A DNA stretch of 64,000 bases, taken from NCBI GenBank assembly GCA_029204225.1, contig CM055111.1:15875207-15939206 (forward strand), read 5' to 3'. Within the stretch, counting starts at the first letter, position 1; every line of letters begins with the position of its first letter. Of this stretch, positions 12,149-23,300 are shown piece by piece. The notes below the pieces were generated by a model. That model was given only the letters and a program-made list of their open reading frames with translations, was not told the origin of the DNA and searched no databases. Made by a program: the position numbers and the translations under genes. Source of the DNA: Diphasiastrum complanatum (taxonomy: Eukaryota; Streptophyta; Lycopodiopsida; Lycopodiales; Lycopodiaceae).

Positions 12149-12800
12149 ACTGGCTTGTCTAAGAGTAATATGATTTAGGCCTTTTTCTAGCGATTTTTGT
12201 AAGAGAGAACTATTAATAATCTTACAATCTGTGCAGATGACATGGCCAAATTTTACAGAAATAAAGTTCTTGAAATAGTTAAAAGCATAAAAGTCTCCCT
12301 AAATGGCTACTAGTAGAAAACTAGAGACGTCCGGTTGCTGAAACACTGATTTTCTTCTAACATCGTCTTCTTCATCTTGCACATCGATTAGGATCTATAA
12401 ATATCCAGCGTTTTGATTGGTAAGTTGTTTTTACATTTATCACCACATCTACATTTGAAAAAGGGTCTTTTCCAATTCCAGATTTAAGTGACCGAGTTCT
12501 TATTCCTTTAAAACATAAGAAAGCCAAAAAACCATGAAGTGAGCTTACTGCTTTGAAAAGTTATGCAGAAAACGCCTTACAAGACATCTTTTGACTATGT
12601 AAGTTAACTTACAATGTAGAGATCCAGTTGGTTACATAGCTTTCAGTATTGAGTAGTCGGTTCAAGAAAGAACCAAGTAGTATTCTGACGAAGTTGGAGT
12701 AGTATAAGAAAGCTACAGCATGAGATATCATTAGCTTCATACTATGAGATCTATGAACACTTATAAAGAGAACACATAAGTAAGAGTTATGCATGAATGT
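12149..12800. other. DNA upstream of the RT-like fragment, no gene recognised
   Basis: Probably older, more eroded sequence of the same RT-like element (minus strand), but no open frame longer than a few dozen codons is convincing. Confidence 0.4.
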
Positions 12801-13352
12801 GTCCATCCTTCCATCGTTGGTTGGAGGAGGCTAATGAAGTGAAGCTATGAATAGATAGCACAAGTTCATGGTCCATCCCGGGACAGTTAGCCATGCATAA
12901 ATTTACAGTATTATCATATGAAGAGGAGACCATCCTCTTGTCCATCGCTGGAACAACAGGGTCTCTACATGTAGATTCGGTGATTTAAATGTGAGTCTAT
13001 CATGCCTATGCAATCCATCGCTGGATAGCACATAGCACTATTGATATATCTTCATTTTATGAGAAATATTTCAGCGATCTGTCCATCGCCAGACAACAAT
13101 CTATCCATCACTGGACAGCGCCCATTCCTAATCAAAAAACCCATATAGTATGTGTAGGAGTGAGGCAGCCCTCCATCGCTGCCCACTGAGCCATAAGGAG
13201 CAATCAAAAGTATGGAAAAATCATGGTTTCATCATTACCATCACCTGCAATTTCAGAAAATTATCACATATTTTAAAATCATCCATCGCTGCCTATTGAG
13301 GCAGGGTGGACAGTTTCAAGAAACAAAAAGTGAATTGTTGTCCATCGCTGGA
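12801..13352. repeat. Quasi-periodic array of the motif TCCATCGCTGG
   Basis: The motif or one- to two-base variants starts at 12810, 12941, 13014, 13082, 13104, 13172, 13282 and 13341, with a related GTCCATCCCGGGAC at 12871. Most spacings are 59-73 bases (61, 70, 73, 68, 22, 68, 110, 59). Several copies extend to GTCCATCGCTGGAC, which can fold as a 5-bp stem (GTCCA/TGGAC) with a TCGC loop. Sequences between motifs differ from one another. Confidence 0.75.
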
Positions 13353-14059
13353 CCTCAATGTGTTCTTTCCCTACAACCTTTACATGGTTTATAGAGATGA
13401 GTGGCATATCAAAGCAGATCATTATTAAAGCAACCTCCTCCACAGAGTAAATACAAACGTAATGTAAGAGATAAGCAAATACAGACCGTAAGCTGCCAAA
13501 TCACTGATCCGTAGGTAGATAGGGCGCACTTTCAGCGAGTATCATAGGAGCAGAGTTCTTCACCGGTGTTGTAAAGCAAAAAGGGTTGAAAAGAGCATGT
13601 ACTTATAGTTTCCAATAAGGTAGTAACCTGGATGGAGAGAGTGGGAATGGAAAACTCTATATCCCTCCAAATTATTTAAAACGGACCAAACCATTTCTAA
13701 TATTTGTGGGTTAACCTTTTAAGTAAAATATGGAACTCCATTTTATGCAAGCGTACAACAGTAAAAACATTGCAAGTATGAAGTAGCGGTACGTCAGTAT
13801 TTGTCCACGTTTTCTGTTTAATGTAGTAGGTTAAGACTGAACAAAGGAGCATCCATGAGAGAGAGAGAGAGAGAGAGAGAGAGCGGGGGGGGATTGGCCC
13901 GTTAGTTATGAATTAAAAGGTGGCCATTTAAGGTTTAGGGTGGCCAGTAAAGGCTTAGGGAGAGTGTTGTAGATTGAAGGGCAACTCTACCCTTCAAGAA
14001 AATAGGTTTTCCTTGCCCATTTATTTTCTTTCATATTTGAAGCGTGCATGATTTAAATG
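13353..14059. other. Intergenic DNA, no gene recognised
   Basis: AT-rich sequence containing the GA microsatellite. Nothing else recognised before the gypsy fragment. Confidence 0.5.
13857..13883. repeat. (GA)n microsatellite
   Basis: About 13 uninterrupted GA units followed by a run of G. Confidence 0.97.
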
Positions 14060-15850
14060 CCCTTTACTCTGTAATGCACCAAGTTCATTCTAAAGAGTAA
14101 TGCAATTGGCTTTAAAAGATTATCTGCAGAAATTCCTTGAAATTTATTTGGATGACCTGGGAGTCCATAGTACAGATACAGACCACCTGGATCGATTCAG
14201 GAAAGTATTTGAAAGATGTCACAAATATCAAATTTCTCTAAATCCAGAAAAAAGTCAGATATGGGTTTCCCACGGAGTTGTGCTTGGACATGTGATATCG
14301 AGTTACAGTATTGCCATAGATTATTTTAACATCAAGGTTATTCTGGAATTGCCATCGCCAACAACAATTCGTGGAGTTTATGTGTTTATGGGTCATGCGA
14401 ACTACTATCGAATTTTTATTATCTTCTTTGTGAATTTAGCACGACCTATATACAAACTAACTTCTATTCCTATTTGGACAGTAGAGGCGTTAGAAGCCTT
14501 TGAAAAGTTAAAAAAAGCATTAACTTCAGCACCAATACTGTGTTATCCAGATTGGACGATAGAATTCCATGTTCATACGGATGCCTCAAAATACGCCATT
14601 GGATCAGTTTTGACGTAGCCGGGTGATTATAAGAAGGATTATCCTATAAGATTTGCAAGCAGACAACTTACAGACCCAGAGAAGAATTATTCAACAACAG
14701 AACGTGAAGCGTTAGCCATGATTTTCTCTGTTCAAAAATTTTGTCATTACCTCATGGAAATGCACTTTGCATTTTATACGGATCACCAATCGTTACTTTA
14801 CTTGGTGAACAAGATGTGCAATATTGGACGTATTGCAAGATGGTTATTGTTATTGAATGAATTTGACTTTCAAATTGTGGTTCGAAAGGGGAAACAACAT
14901 TATCTAGTCAATCACGTTTCACGAATCGAATCCACACCAGCTAATCCTGGAGTGGATGATGAACTACCAGATGCTGCATTGTTCTATGTTGAAGCAGTAC
15001 CAGAGTGAGCAACGGATATTGTTGAGTACCTGATGCTAGGACAATCGAATGACTCCTTGACAAAAGTATAGAAGCGACAATTGATTCATAAGGCTCAACC
15101 TTATCAATTAATTGCAAGACAATTGTACCGTCGTGGATCAAATAATATTTTACGAAGATGTGTTTTACCGCATGAAGTACCAGATTTAATCATGTTTTCA
15201 CATGATGGCATGGGCGAAGGACACTTCTCTACAGATATTATTGTTCACAAACTTTTGCAATCAGGTTGTTGGTGGCTTATGCTTCATAAGGACACATAAA
15301 ATTTTATTCAAACATGTGATGTTTGTCAGTGAGCATGATGGCCTGCTCAACAGAATTATGAACCCTTGCATTCGGTTTTATCGCAAGCACTGTTTGAAAA
15401 ATGGGGACTAGATTATGTTGGTCCTATTCATCCTGTCGCGCAAGGATCTCAGGCCCGATACATTACTATTATTCCTATTTGGACAGTAGAGGCGTTAGAA
15501 GCCTTTGGAAAGTTAAAAAAAACATTAACTTCAGCACCAATACTGCGTTCTCCAGATTGGACGATAGAATTCCATGTTCATACGGATGTCTCAAAATACA
15601 CCATTGGATCAGTTTCTATGCAGCCAGGTGACTATAAGAAGTATTATCCCATATGATTTGCAAGCACACAACTTACAGATCCAGAGAAGAATTATTCAAC
15701 AACAGAACGTGAAGCGCTAGCCATGATTTTTTGTGTTCAGAAATTTCGTCACTACCTCATGGAATGCACTTTGCATTTTATACGGATCATCAGCTGTTAC
15801 TTTACTTGGTAAACAAGACATGTAATACTGAACGTATTGCAAGAGCGTGT
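14060..15850 (+). mobile_element. Ty3/gypsy fossil: reverse transcriptase, RNase H, integrase pieces
   Basis: Reverse transcriptase end and RNase H start are at 14100-14618 (IYLDDLGVHS, LNPEKSQ, VLGHVIS, FHVHTDASKYAIGSVL), RNase H at 14718-15008 (FYTDHQSLLYLV, ARWLLLLNEFDFQI), the integrase zinc-binding region at 15081-15299, and integrase core start near 15400 (EKWGLDYVGPIHP). A ~370-base block of the RNase H region recurs as a direct repeat at about 15470-15850. No LTRs were seen at its ends. Old and broken in several places; same family as the gypsy pieces in the arms at 5.6-6.1 kb. Confidence 0.85.
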
Positions 15851-15981
15851 GCAACAACTGATTGACTAAACTACTTGGGCTAACCTCACGTTAAAATTAT
15901 CTTGGGACTCATAAATAGGTTTGGCGCCTATTATTCTTTGGACTCTCATATTGACAAGTTCAAACGTGAACTCTTCAAGCT

Positions 15982-16217
15982 ATGGCGATGAGAAGAAGAC
16001 TGAGATCCTTGATATGCTCTGTAATTTTTTATAATGAGAGGGAAGATGATGGCACATGGATTGCTCGTGAATATCATAAGGCTTCTTGGGTACAGATGCA
16101 TCCATCGGCGAGAGGGGCTTTTCGCCAAAAGAAAAAGGCCAAATATACATATAGATCTTATTGGAAAGGCGGATTATTGATATCAAAGTTTCTTCAGGAG
16201 GACAAACCATTTCAGAG
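15982..16217 (+). CDS. Unknown protein, putative exon
   Basis: Open from ATG 15982 to a candidate splice donor, CAGAG|GTGC (16217/16218). The predicted segment is basic and aromatic-rich: MAMRRRLRSL, REDDGTWIAREYHKASWVQM, HPSARGAFRQKKKAKYTYRSYWKGG. I do not recognise a family. It lies between the gypsy fragment and the Ulp1-like gene on the opposite strand, and may belong to the same gene cluster. The sequence upstream of the ATG could hold another exon. Confidence 0.4.
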
Positions 16218-16551
16218 GTGCTTATTCAACATGTTTATATGCATTGTTGTCAATATTCAGATTACTAATTGTAATTTGATTAATGTATGTTTGTGCAAAT
16301 ATGTAAAAGACACAAAGAGAAAATCAAATGCAAAGATTTGGGCAGAATTGTTCAGATAATACAGCAATCATGATACAAGATTTGTAAAAGCTCTCATAAA
16401 TATCAATATATTTCTCATTTTCTGAGAATGTACATGTGAGTCCTATATATAACAATAGATGCTTTTTCCCCATTGTCTCTATCTTTCTATATGCCCATAA
16501 TTATTCACAGGGCATTACATCAAAAATGTATATCTCTATTTAATCTATTAT

Positions 16552-17188
16552 TTACATCTCAAAGTAAAATGGATTATCTCCACCCTGCACTAGTGTCAGC
16601 TGTGGACTTGATTGGCCTCTCGTTTCCGCAGCTGGACTCGGTGTTGCATGAGATAATAAGTTCACCAACATCTGTTGACGAAAATCATATATCTCGTTCA
16701 TTGTAAATGCTCGACATTTATACTGCAAATCCAAAAGAACCGAGTCAATTGACTTATCAAAAACCAAATCGAAAATAACTTAGTTAGGAAATTCACTAGT
16801 CTATTTACCTTTCGTATATCTGGAACCCCGGATTGCATGATGTACCACTCTAAGAAGTCACGTATATTGCGGATGGAGAACCATCCACAGCTATGTCCAT
16901 CATCTTGCTGAGCTGACTTCAATCAGAAAACGTATAATAAATTAGTTGTGCACTTTGAAAAAAAACAAATCATATTACCTATCAGATACTAGATGAGAAA
17001 TACTTACTTCTGCATCAACAATCTTCAGGTGGCTATTTACAGTGGCCCCATCCGGCCTTGGCAAAAATGGCAACATTCTGCTATACATCATGTCCATTTC
17101 GGCATGGGTAGACTTCAAGGAATTCATCTTTAAACGGATGGGATTAATAATCCCATCTGAATCTTCCCTGAGGGAGATTATATGCACA
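16552..17188 (-). CDS. Ulp1 / C48 cysteine protease-like, C-terminal catalytic part
   Basis: Three minus-strand exons with consistent phases: ~17008-17188, 16809-16916 and 16552-16722, ending in TAA. The middle exon encodes SAQQDDGHSCGWFSIRNIRDFLEWY, the Gln...Asp-Ser-Cys-Gly segment that in Ulp1-type SUMO proteases holds the oxyanion Gln and catalytic Cys. The exon before it ends in HLKIVDAE, matching the strand that precedes this motif, and the last exon (YKCRAFTMNEIYDFRQQMLVNLL) matches the C-terminal helices. In the first exon, HIISLREDSDG sits where family members usually have (H/Y)IDSL, so the catalytic Asp may be replaced by Ile; that exon's acceptor is also not the strongest one nearby. 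Such domains occur in host SUMO proteases and in several plant DNA transposons; which applies here is unclear. Confidence 0.68.
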
Positions 17189-17271
17189 CTTCAATGCTTA
17201 CTGCAAACAAGAGATAATTAGTTAAACTGAAGGAATTACAAAACTTATTAAAAACATCATGTGAGAGTGAC

Positions 17272-17471
17272 CTTGTCACTAATCTCACAGGCATGTAGAA
17301 CAGAACGCGGGGAATCAGAAGATTCGTTGTCCTCTGTAGTCTTCTGATATCCCTTAACCATGGTCTTCTAGGCCGACCTACCCTCCTACCAGTGCCCACT
17401 GCCCTTTGTATAGGAGGACAAGGAGGCAAGGCAAATGTGGTAAGACATGATGTCTGCTTGGTACAGGCCAT
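17272..17471 (-). CDS. Histone H3 / CENH3-like N-terminal exon
   Basis: Starts with ATG at 17471 and reads MACTKQT (canonical H3: MARTKQT). At residues ~33-65, RPRRPWLRDIRRLQRTTNLL then IPRVLFYMPVRLV aligns without gaps to the H3 alpha-N helix and start of the fold ([20 protein letters not shown] then IRKLPFQRLVREI), about 15 of 33 identical; the TNLLIP part resembles plant CENH3 more than H3. The tail between is shorter than in H3 and lacks the usual Lys pattern. The exon ends at a GT donor in phase 2 (ACAAG|GTCACT), which fits the first Ulp1-like exon downstream on the same strand. The rest of the histone fold is absent. It is either a captured H3-like exon fused to the protease gene or a pseudogene fragment next to it. 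Confidence 0.5.
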
Positions 17472-18131
17472 TTCAACCTAAGGTATCGTTATGGCACGCC
17501 AATCAGAGAGAACAGAGCATATCAGACAGGGGAGGCGCGTGATGGCAATATGTGAGATGGCTAATCAGAGTCAGTTTGAGAAAAATCCCACTTTATTGAT
17601 AAATCTGAGAAGGTTACATTTCAAGTGTGTGACCGACCCTAGTCTCCGGGGCGCTAGCATGCCAAGGCGAGAGGCATGATAACATTCCAGCAAGGGAGGC
17701 TGAGACTTGGTTGGAGCTCGTCCTGAGTCGCAACCTGCACTCCCCTATAGTATTGGTGTGATTCGGCACCCCCCCCCATACCACGCACTCTACCCAAGCT
17801 GGTAAAGCACGTTTTTCTCTCTCTAGGATTTTCTCTTTCTAGAAAGTCATTTTCTCTCTCTAGCTTTTATTGATCCCCAGGCTTCCTTTAATCATGCCTA
17901 GATCATGTGAGGTGATTGCACATCGATCTGAGCTCTATGGACTCCGCTAGAACCGATCAAAGATTCTCAGCCATAGGAACTTGGCGCCGGCTGGATTCTG
18001 GTCACAGTGGCGCCGGGAGCGGCACCGGCGCCGTTGCCGCCGGGAGCAGCAGGGGCGCTGCTGGCGCTGGGGACATAGCTGGCGCCGATGGCGCTGGAAG
18101 TAAAGCTTTGTAAAGGTAGCTTTACAACAGT
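17472..18131. other. Intergenic with GC-rich Gly/Ala-type patch
   Basis: Divergent gap between the H3-like exon (-) and the unknown gene (+), so it may hold both promoters. At about 17975-18105 there is a sharply GC-rich patch built on repeated GGCGCCGG/GGCGCTGG words, coding for a low-complexity Gly/Ala stretch if read from 17916. TCTCTCTCTAG occurs repeatedly at 17816-17866. Confidence 0.5.
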
Positions 18132-19289
18132 ATGGCCTTTGTGTTTTTCTTATCTGCTCTTATCCCTAACGAGGCAGAATCTTCTGGGTCGTCTATGATT
18201 CATTTGCCTGCCCCTACTACTCATGTGTCTTCAAAGGTTTCCATTATTGATGCGATTTTAGGAGATGCAGAGCAGGACAGGCAAGCACAGCAATATGATC
18301 CTGCCAAGGCTCGTTCTTTGCCTGTCTCTCCCTTATCTACCGCGAGCCAGATTGACCAGAGCAGAACCCTGATGGACCTCCATGTGTACCATATGGACGA
18401 TATTGCATTCTTGTCCATTAGCGACATCAGAGACGTAATGGATCTCAGAGAAGATGAGATATTATCTCTTTTGTCAAGGATGATTTATGAGTTTAGTGAT
18501 TTTATTGACTTTGATGATGATGAACTCATAGATGACTATGAGGACCAAGAAGAATGGGCAAGTGGCACAGATGCCCTTCAAAGGATGCTATCTGAGAGCA
18601 GGGCATACGAGGCTAATATGCCGAGTGAGGAGGAGTTTTTGGCTTTTCAGAAAAGGTATCCGCCACCTCCCATATATAGTATTCCAACTGACCAGCAATC
18701 GACCATTATTGCTGGTCTTTAGAAGCTGCTGGTGTGATCCAAGCTGATGAGGAGGATCTGGTAAGTACACCTCTCACAAAAATCATTTACTATTTAATGT
18801 GTAACTGATGATTGATTTGCTAGTTTGACTAACACTTGATTATGTGTTGTAGGAAACCGTTGAAGTTGATGCCTTTGCTAGCAGGCATGGAGGATTGAGA
18901 GAAAGACAAGGCGGGAGACAGAAGGATGCCTCATTGGCTCATTATTTGAAACATTTTGTAGATAACGAAATTTGTATTCTTCATGAAAGGTTTTTTGTGA
19001 ATGCGGGAATCTTAATCATGGCCATCAAGGCCCTATCTTATCTTGCCCAAGGCATAAATATCCAAAAAATACATAGAGAATCATTTTTGTCAAAAGAGAT
19101 GTTGCTCTTAAAGTGTTCAATTACGTGCCAAAAAATGTTCCAATTAGACCATCTGCTCTGGCAATTCTATCAGGATATATAGATCTGAGCAAAAGGCGAT
19201 CCACTCGATTTTCGGATCCGTATGATAGGAAAAAGTTCCTTCATGACCACATAGCAAAAATTGTCCTTAGAGACAATGAAAAAAAATGA
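18132..19289 (+). pseudogene. Unknown acidic protein gene, two exons, two frame changes
   Basis: Exon 1 (18132-18760) begins with ATG after a possible acceptor (ACAG) and ends at a canonical donor (GATCTG|GTAAGT); exon 2 (18853-19289) follows TGTTGTAG and ends in TGA. Visible features are a Ser/Thr/Pro-rich N-terminal third, an acidic stretch (FIDFDDDELIDDYEDQEEW, residues ~132-150), SRHGGLRERQGG, a helical part (LAHYLKHFVDNEICILHERF), and a basic C-terminus (YIDLSKRRSTRFSDPYDRKK). The frame changes once in a TTT run (18718-18720) and once in an AAAA run (19092-19095); one extra base in each run would keep the frame, so these could be sequencing errors. I recognise no family. Confidence 0.55.
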
Positions 19290-19370
19290 TTGTACTCTTT
19301 TCCATTTAATGTATGTGAAATTTGAGAATTTTTTATTACACGCGTTTGATCTTTATTGAATGCCATCAAT

Positions 19371-20150
19371 TTAATTTTGGCTTATAAATTTACATGCTTT
19401 TTTGAATCTTTGATATTCAGTTGATCTTGTTGTGTATCGAACTTGAGCTCGTCTATAAAACCATTGGAATAGCTGAATGATGTAACTATTTTTTGAGGAT
19501 GTTCCACCATGTTGTGTATTTCGATGAAATGCTACTCTTGCCTGCCAATGCGATTTCTCCATTCCATGTGAGGACCATATACTCAAACTGCCATACTTTT
19601 TTGCAAAAAATGATGCATGATGCCTTACTATGTGCTGCAATATCAAGGATTTATGCATTGGTTAGAAAAATATGCACTGGTTAGAATCTATCAAGCAAGT
19701 AATACTAAAATTATAAAATTGTAAGACACTGTTCAAATGTATCTTACCATGTAGTGGGTGATGTGCTCTGAGCCCCAAGCCACAAAAACTACATCTACAA
19801 ACTCTATTGTTGTCTTCTCCAATAGGAGTGCATCTGCATATGAAATTGTGTCTTTTCTAAGCACTTCAACCATATTATCGAGCTTTTTCCAAACTTCAAC
19901 CTTCTTTACCCTTGTTGTTCCTTTATCTTCAAAGTCTTCTGTTGCAGAAATAACATCTTTCCAAACCGAGTATTGGATCTTAGAAGACTCCTTAGAATGA
20001 TTTAATAAAAATCAACGAGCTTTGACTCTTCCTATGCTAGGTTTACTAGGTACGTTTCTTCTTTTTCCCGAAAGCTTTTCATCTTTTTGTATTTTAACAT
20101 GGCCTTTATGATGGCCTACTTTTGACAACACTTCTTCTAATCAAGTGATT
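19371..20150 (-). CDS. Transposon-like gene of unrecognised family, best preserved copy
   Basis: Exon A (from ~20150 down to 19748) contains VGHHKGHVKIQKDEKLSG, KIQYSVWKDVISATEDFEDKG, VEVWKKLDNMVEVLRKD and AWGSEHITHYM, ending at a GT donor. Exon B (19634-19371) follows TTGCAG and reads HIVRHHASFFAKKYGSLSIW, HGMEKSHWQARVAFHRNTQH and IIQLFQWFYRR, ending in TAA. The last ~165 codons are open across the intron; one TGA sits near 20003, where Trp is plausible. Two damaged copies of the same exons lie in the inverted-repeat arms. The (M/L)EKSHWQAR...QHGG pattern suggests a C-terminal domain of a large DNA transposon or virus-unrelated multicopy gene, but I cannot assign it. It converges on the unknown gene at 18132-19289. 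Confidence 0.6.
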
Positions 20151-21498
20151 GCTTGTTTTGATACTGACTCTGGCTTAGTATTCCATGCAAACAAGATATG
20201 AAGATATATTAATTTCTCTATGATCCTCAACTCTCCATGAAGTGTTCAAATATGCACATTTTGTAAAGGAATTGGTAGTACTAGTTTCCAGTTGGGATCT
20301 TCAATATCTCTTGAAACTCTTGTGTTCCTTGAAATGTCATTTGCAGATCACATTACAAAATAGACAGCCCTTTTATGTACATCAACATAATCGAAGAACA
20401 GGTTCTGGAAAATCTAGTAACTGCTATCCCCATAAAGAACACAATGTACATGTATTTTACGCCTGCCAAAAGGACAGTGCCACGTAGACTAAGATCAAGA
20501 ATCACTACCTTTTTCGGAGGACCTTACTAGAGGAGGTTATATCCTTAAAAAAAAGAAAAGGTTTGTAAGTATTTCTTATGAATGCAGTATTATCTATTGG
20601 AATTCTAGCTATCATGCATTGATTATGAAAAGCATTTTCCTTACCTAGGCAATAGGACATGTGTCTAGCATGATCGGGTGGGTTTGAGAAAAAAAATTAA
20701 AATTGAGGTTGGAAAGCATTGTAGTGGGGTGGAGAGTGAACACATGATTGCATCTAATTGGATCAATCCTACTCTAGCAATCATCTAGTTATTTGGATAG
20801 ATTTTGGGAGTTGAAGATGTATCATCATCATCCGTCACAAGTTCTCACACACTAGTGTGTCTGCATTACTCATGAAGGCATCATTATTGAATGAACGTAT
20901 CCAAGTAGCATGATCAAAGATTTTAGCCAAAACATTGACTTTGTTGCCTTTTGTACATCCGATAAATAGGTGGAGTTGAATAGTTTTGACATGATGAGAA
21001 AGTATCATTTGAGTGCAGTCTTTGTCCAGATTGAGAGTGTTTAATCATTGTGTCACAAAATTCAGTTCAATCCAGTGTAGTGAGAAACATGGACTGTATC
21101 AGTCTCCCTGAAAAAAGCAGTACACATAACACTTTGCACTTTAGACACACTGTTGAAAAGTTGCATCCATGTTAATGACTCTGAGATCTTGCATTTGCAT
21201 TGCCAATTATGCATGGAACTGAAATTGGGCATACTGTCATACTCTGCCAAGGAATGGGTGCATATGCCAAAATAGGAACACGAGATGGGTGTTTTGCAGG
21301 TACTAAAGAATCAAGAGGAAAATACGAAGCTGAAAAGAACACTATCACTAAGTACCGATGTATGAGAGGAATACAGATGGTTAGCATTGCCCACCTAAGA
21401 GTGCTGAAAAGGAAGACATCAACACAAAACCAAGCTGCGAAACCAAAGATGTTGGGTCTGCCGTATGGGGACCATACTACCTAGTGGAAGTCGCCAAT
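20151..21498. other. Spacer DNA, no gene recognised
   Basis: Probably includes upstream, eroded parts of the minus-strand gene ending at 19371. A plus-strand open stretch at 21200-21484 has no recognisable similarity. Confidence 0.4.
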
Positions 21499-21942
21499 GT
21501 TAGCTGAATTTTTGACGACAAAAATCGGGCAAAAACCAGTTATAGAGTATTTAACGCGCACCAAAACACTGTGGATTTGGCAAAAGTTGAAGCAAAAATG
21601 TTGGACCAAAAAGGGGTCTCAGCCCACCCGTAAAGTGGCTAGACACGTTAATTAGTAGTGGATAATATATCTGTACAAACGGTCTAAGGAATCGTCAAAA
21701 ATATTAGACATAGGTCAGATTTTGTAAGACCGTAGGAAAATGCCGGTCCATGTACAAATAGGTCCAAGCCCGCCTAAATGTGGCTAGCCAGAAGTTTTAC
21801 GGCCTTTAAATTGGCCCGATAGTAAAAATGCTGGCAATGCCGAGCAAAATTTTGATGTACCCAAAAATATTTTACTAGTAACAAAAATCTTTTTGTTTTT
21901 CAGGAACGGTCAGTTTCTTCTCAAGATTACTCTGTCTGTCAC
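21499..21942 (+). repeat. Diverged direct repeat, first copy (LTR-like)
   Basis: Begins TGTTAGCTGAATTTTTG and ends near CTGTCTGTCA. It shares ordered blocks with 25430-25864, for example AAATGTGGCTAG, AAATAGGTC..AGCC and TTTTTGTTTTTCAGGAACGGTCA. TG...CA ends fit an LTR, but no primer-binding site or retroelement genes were seen between the copies. Confidence 0.6.
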
Positions 21943-22269
21943 TTGTAACCCCGTCAGAACTTGCAGAATCAAGAATTGGTTAGAGGCATTACCAAGAGAA
22001 AAATCGACAAAAATGACATCGAAAAATATACACATAGTGGGTTTCAAAATGACGACAAAGTGGCAATCAACAAAAATGGGCATAACGGAGTTTCAAAAAC
22101 GTAGACACACAGGGTTTCAAAAATGTGGTGAAATTACAATTTACGGTATCAAAACCGCAGTGCAAAAAAAATCGGCAAGGCAGGTACCAGAGAGGCCAAC
22201 CAGCCTAAGCAGTTTAACGGGAAAAAAATTATGACCTTGTAAAAGTGAAGATTAAGGTAATTGGGTTAA

Positions 22270-22560
22270 AAAGTTTTTTTTTAAGTGACCTCACCCAAGT
22301 GACATCACATTGGTTGATGTCACACGGCTTGCAAGTGGCTGATGTGATGGGCCCTACCATATTTTACACTTGTCGAAAAGAGGAGAAGTTTCAGAAAATT
22401 GACAAAATAGCAAAATGAAGGGTGGCCCTCCGCCGCCCTTTATAAAAAGGCCCAAGACATTAAGCAAAACAATGAATTTTAGAAGAGTGAAGTGCTGCTG
22501 AGGCTGAGAATTGCTGATTTGCTGCTATGCTGCTTGCTGCTATCATCCTGAATTTGGTGC
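22270..22560 (+). promoter_or_regulatory. Promoter-like block with TATA box
   Basis: TTATAAAAAGGCCC at about 22438-22451 is a good plant TATA box, followed ~90 bases later by repeated TGCTGCT words. Upstream is a GTGACATCAC / GATGTCAC inverted pair (22295-22325). It could be the promoter in an old LTR or that of the RING gene 0.85 kb downstream. Confidence 0.35.
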
Positions 22561-23300
22561 TTATGTGAGAGAGAGAAGAATCATAATGGAAGAGTGAGGC
22601 TGTCTTGGTGAGAGGACGGTGCTACAAATATTTAAAAAAAACAAAACGAAAACAAAAAGATCGCAAGTAGGTGAAAACCAATCCTGAAAGCAATAAGCCC
22701 TTCTAGGGCCAAAAAAAAAAAGAGTAAGGCAGGGCCAAAAAGCAGATTTTCTATGCATACTGACTATTCAGGCCTTCACAAGGTCCAAACCTTAAGTGTT
22801 CTGACTGCCACTAAATTTGAGCCTTTAATGTTGACTTCCTTTGGAACTCCATTGACCTACCTCAACAAATAGTATTGCATTTGCAAGGCAAGGCCAAAAC
22901 TCCACCATGGACAAGCCAAAAATATGTGCACGTATTTTTGTTGTGTTGGGGCACATTTCACCTTAGTTTCAAAAATTCGTAATGCATCCCAACCACCATG
23001 GACAAGCGGCAATTATGCAGACGTGTTTTGAATAGGTGACGTTTTTTGGGACGGGTTTTAGCGGGAATTACCATGTTGAATTTTCGCGGGAACGACAATG
23101 CTGCAACGTATTACGTTCAAATATATCGATCTCCTAGCGGAAAGACCAAATAAATATACTCTACTCAGAAGCATCTCATATCTGTGCTTCATGAGGAATC
23201 AGCTCCTGATCTATTGAAAGTTCTGCGCGCTAGTCATAAACATTCAATCGACTCACACTGTGTAAGACGTCATATTAGACAGACGGGATAGATAGAAGGG
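22561..23300. other. DNA upstream of the RING-H2 gene
   Basis: No coding similarity recognised; an in-frame TAG shortly upstream of the RING gene ATG shows the exon does not extend further left in that frame. Confidence 0.45.

Noticed and set aside
12801-13352. CRISPR-like array
   Set aside because: Spacing is irregular, the repeated word is only ~11 bases and imperfect, there are no cas genes, and the genome is a plant's.
17740-17830. Possible tRNA or small RNA gene
   Set aside because: No cloverleaf or internal promoter boxes could be drawn; no RNA gene was found anywhere in the window.
17975-18105. tRNA-Asp-type primer-binding site (GGCGCCGTTGCC) of an LTR element
   Set aside because: The GGCGCCGG-type words recur several times in a low-complexity GC patch, and no LTR or retroelement genes flank it.
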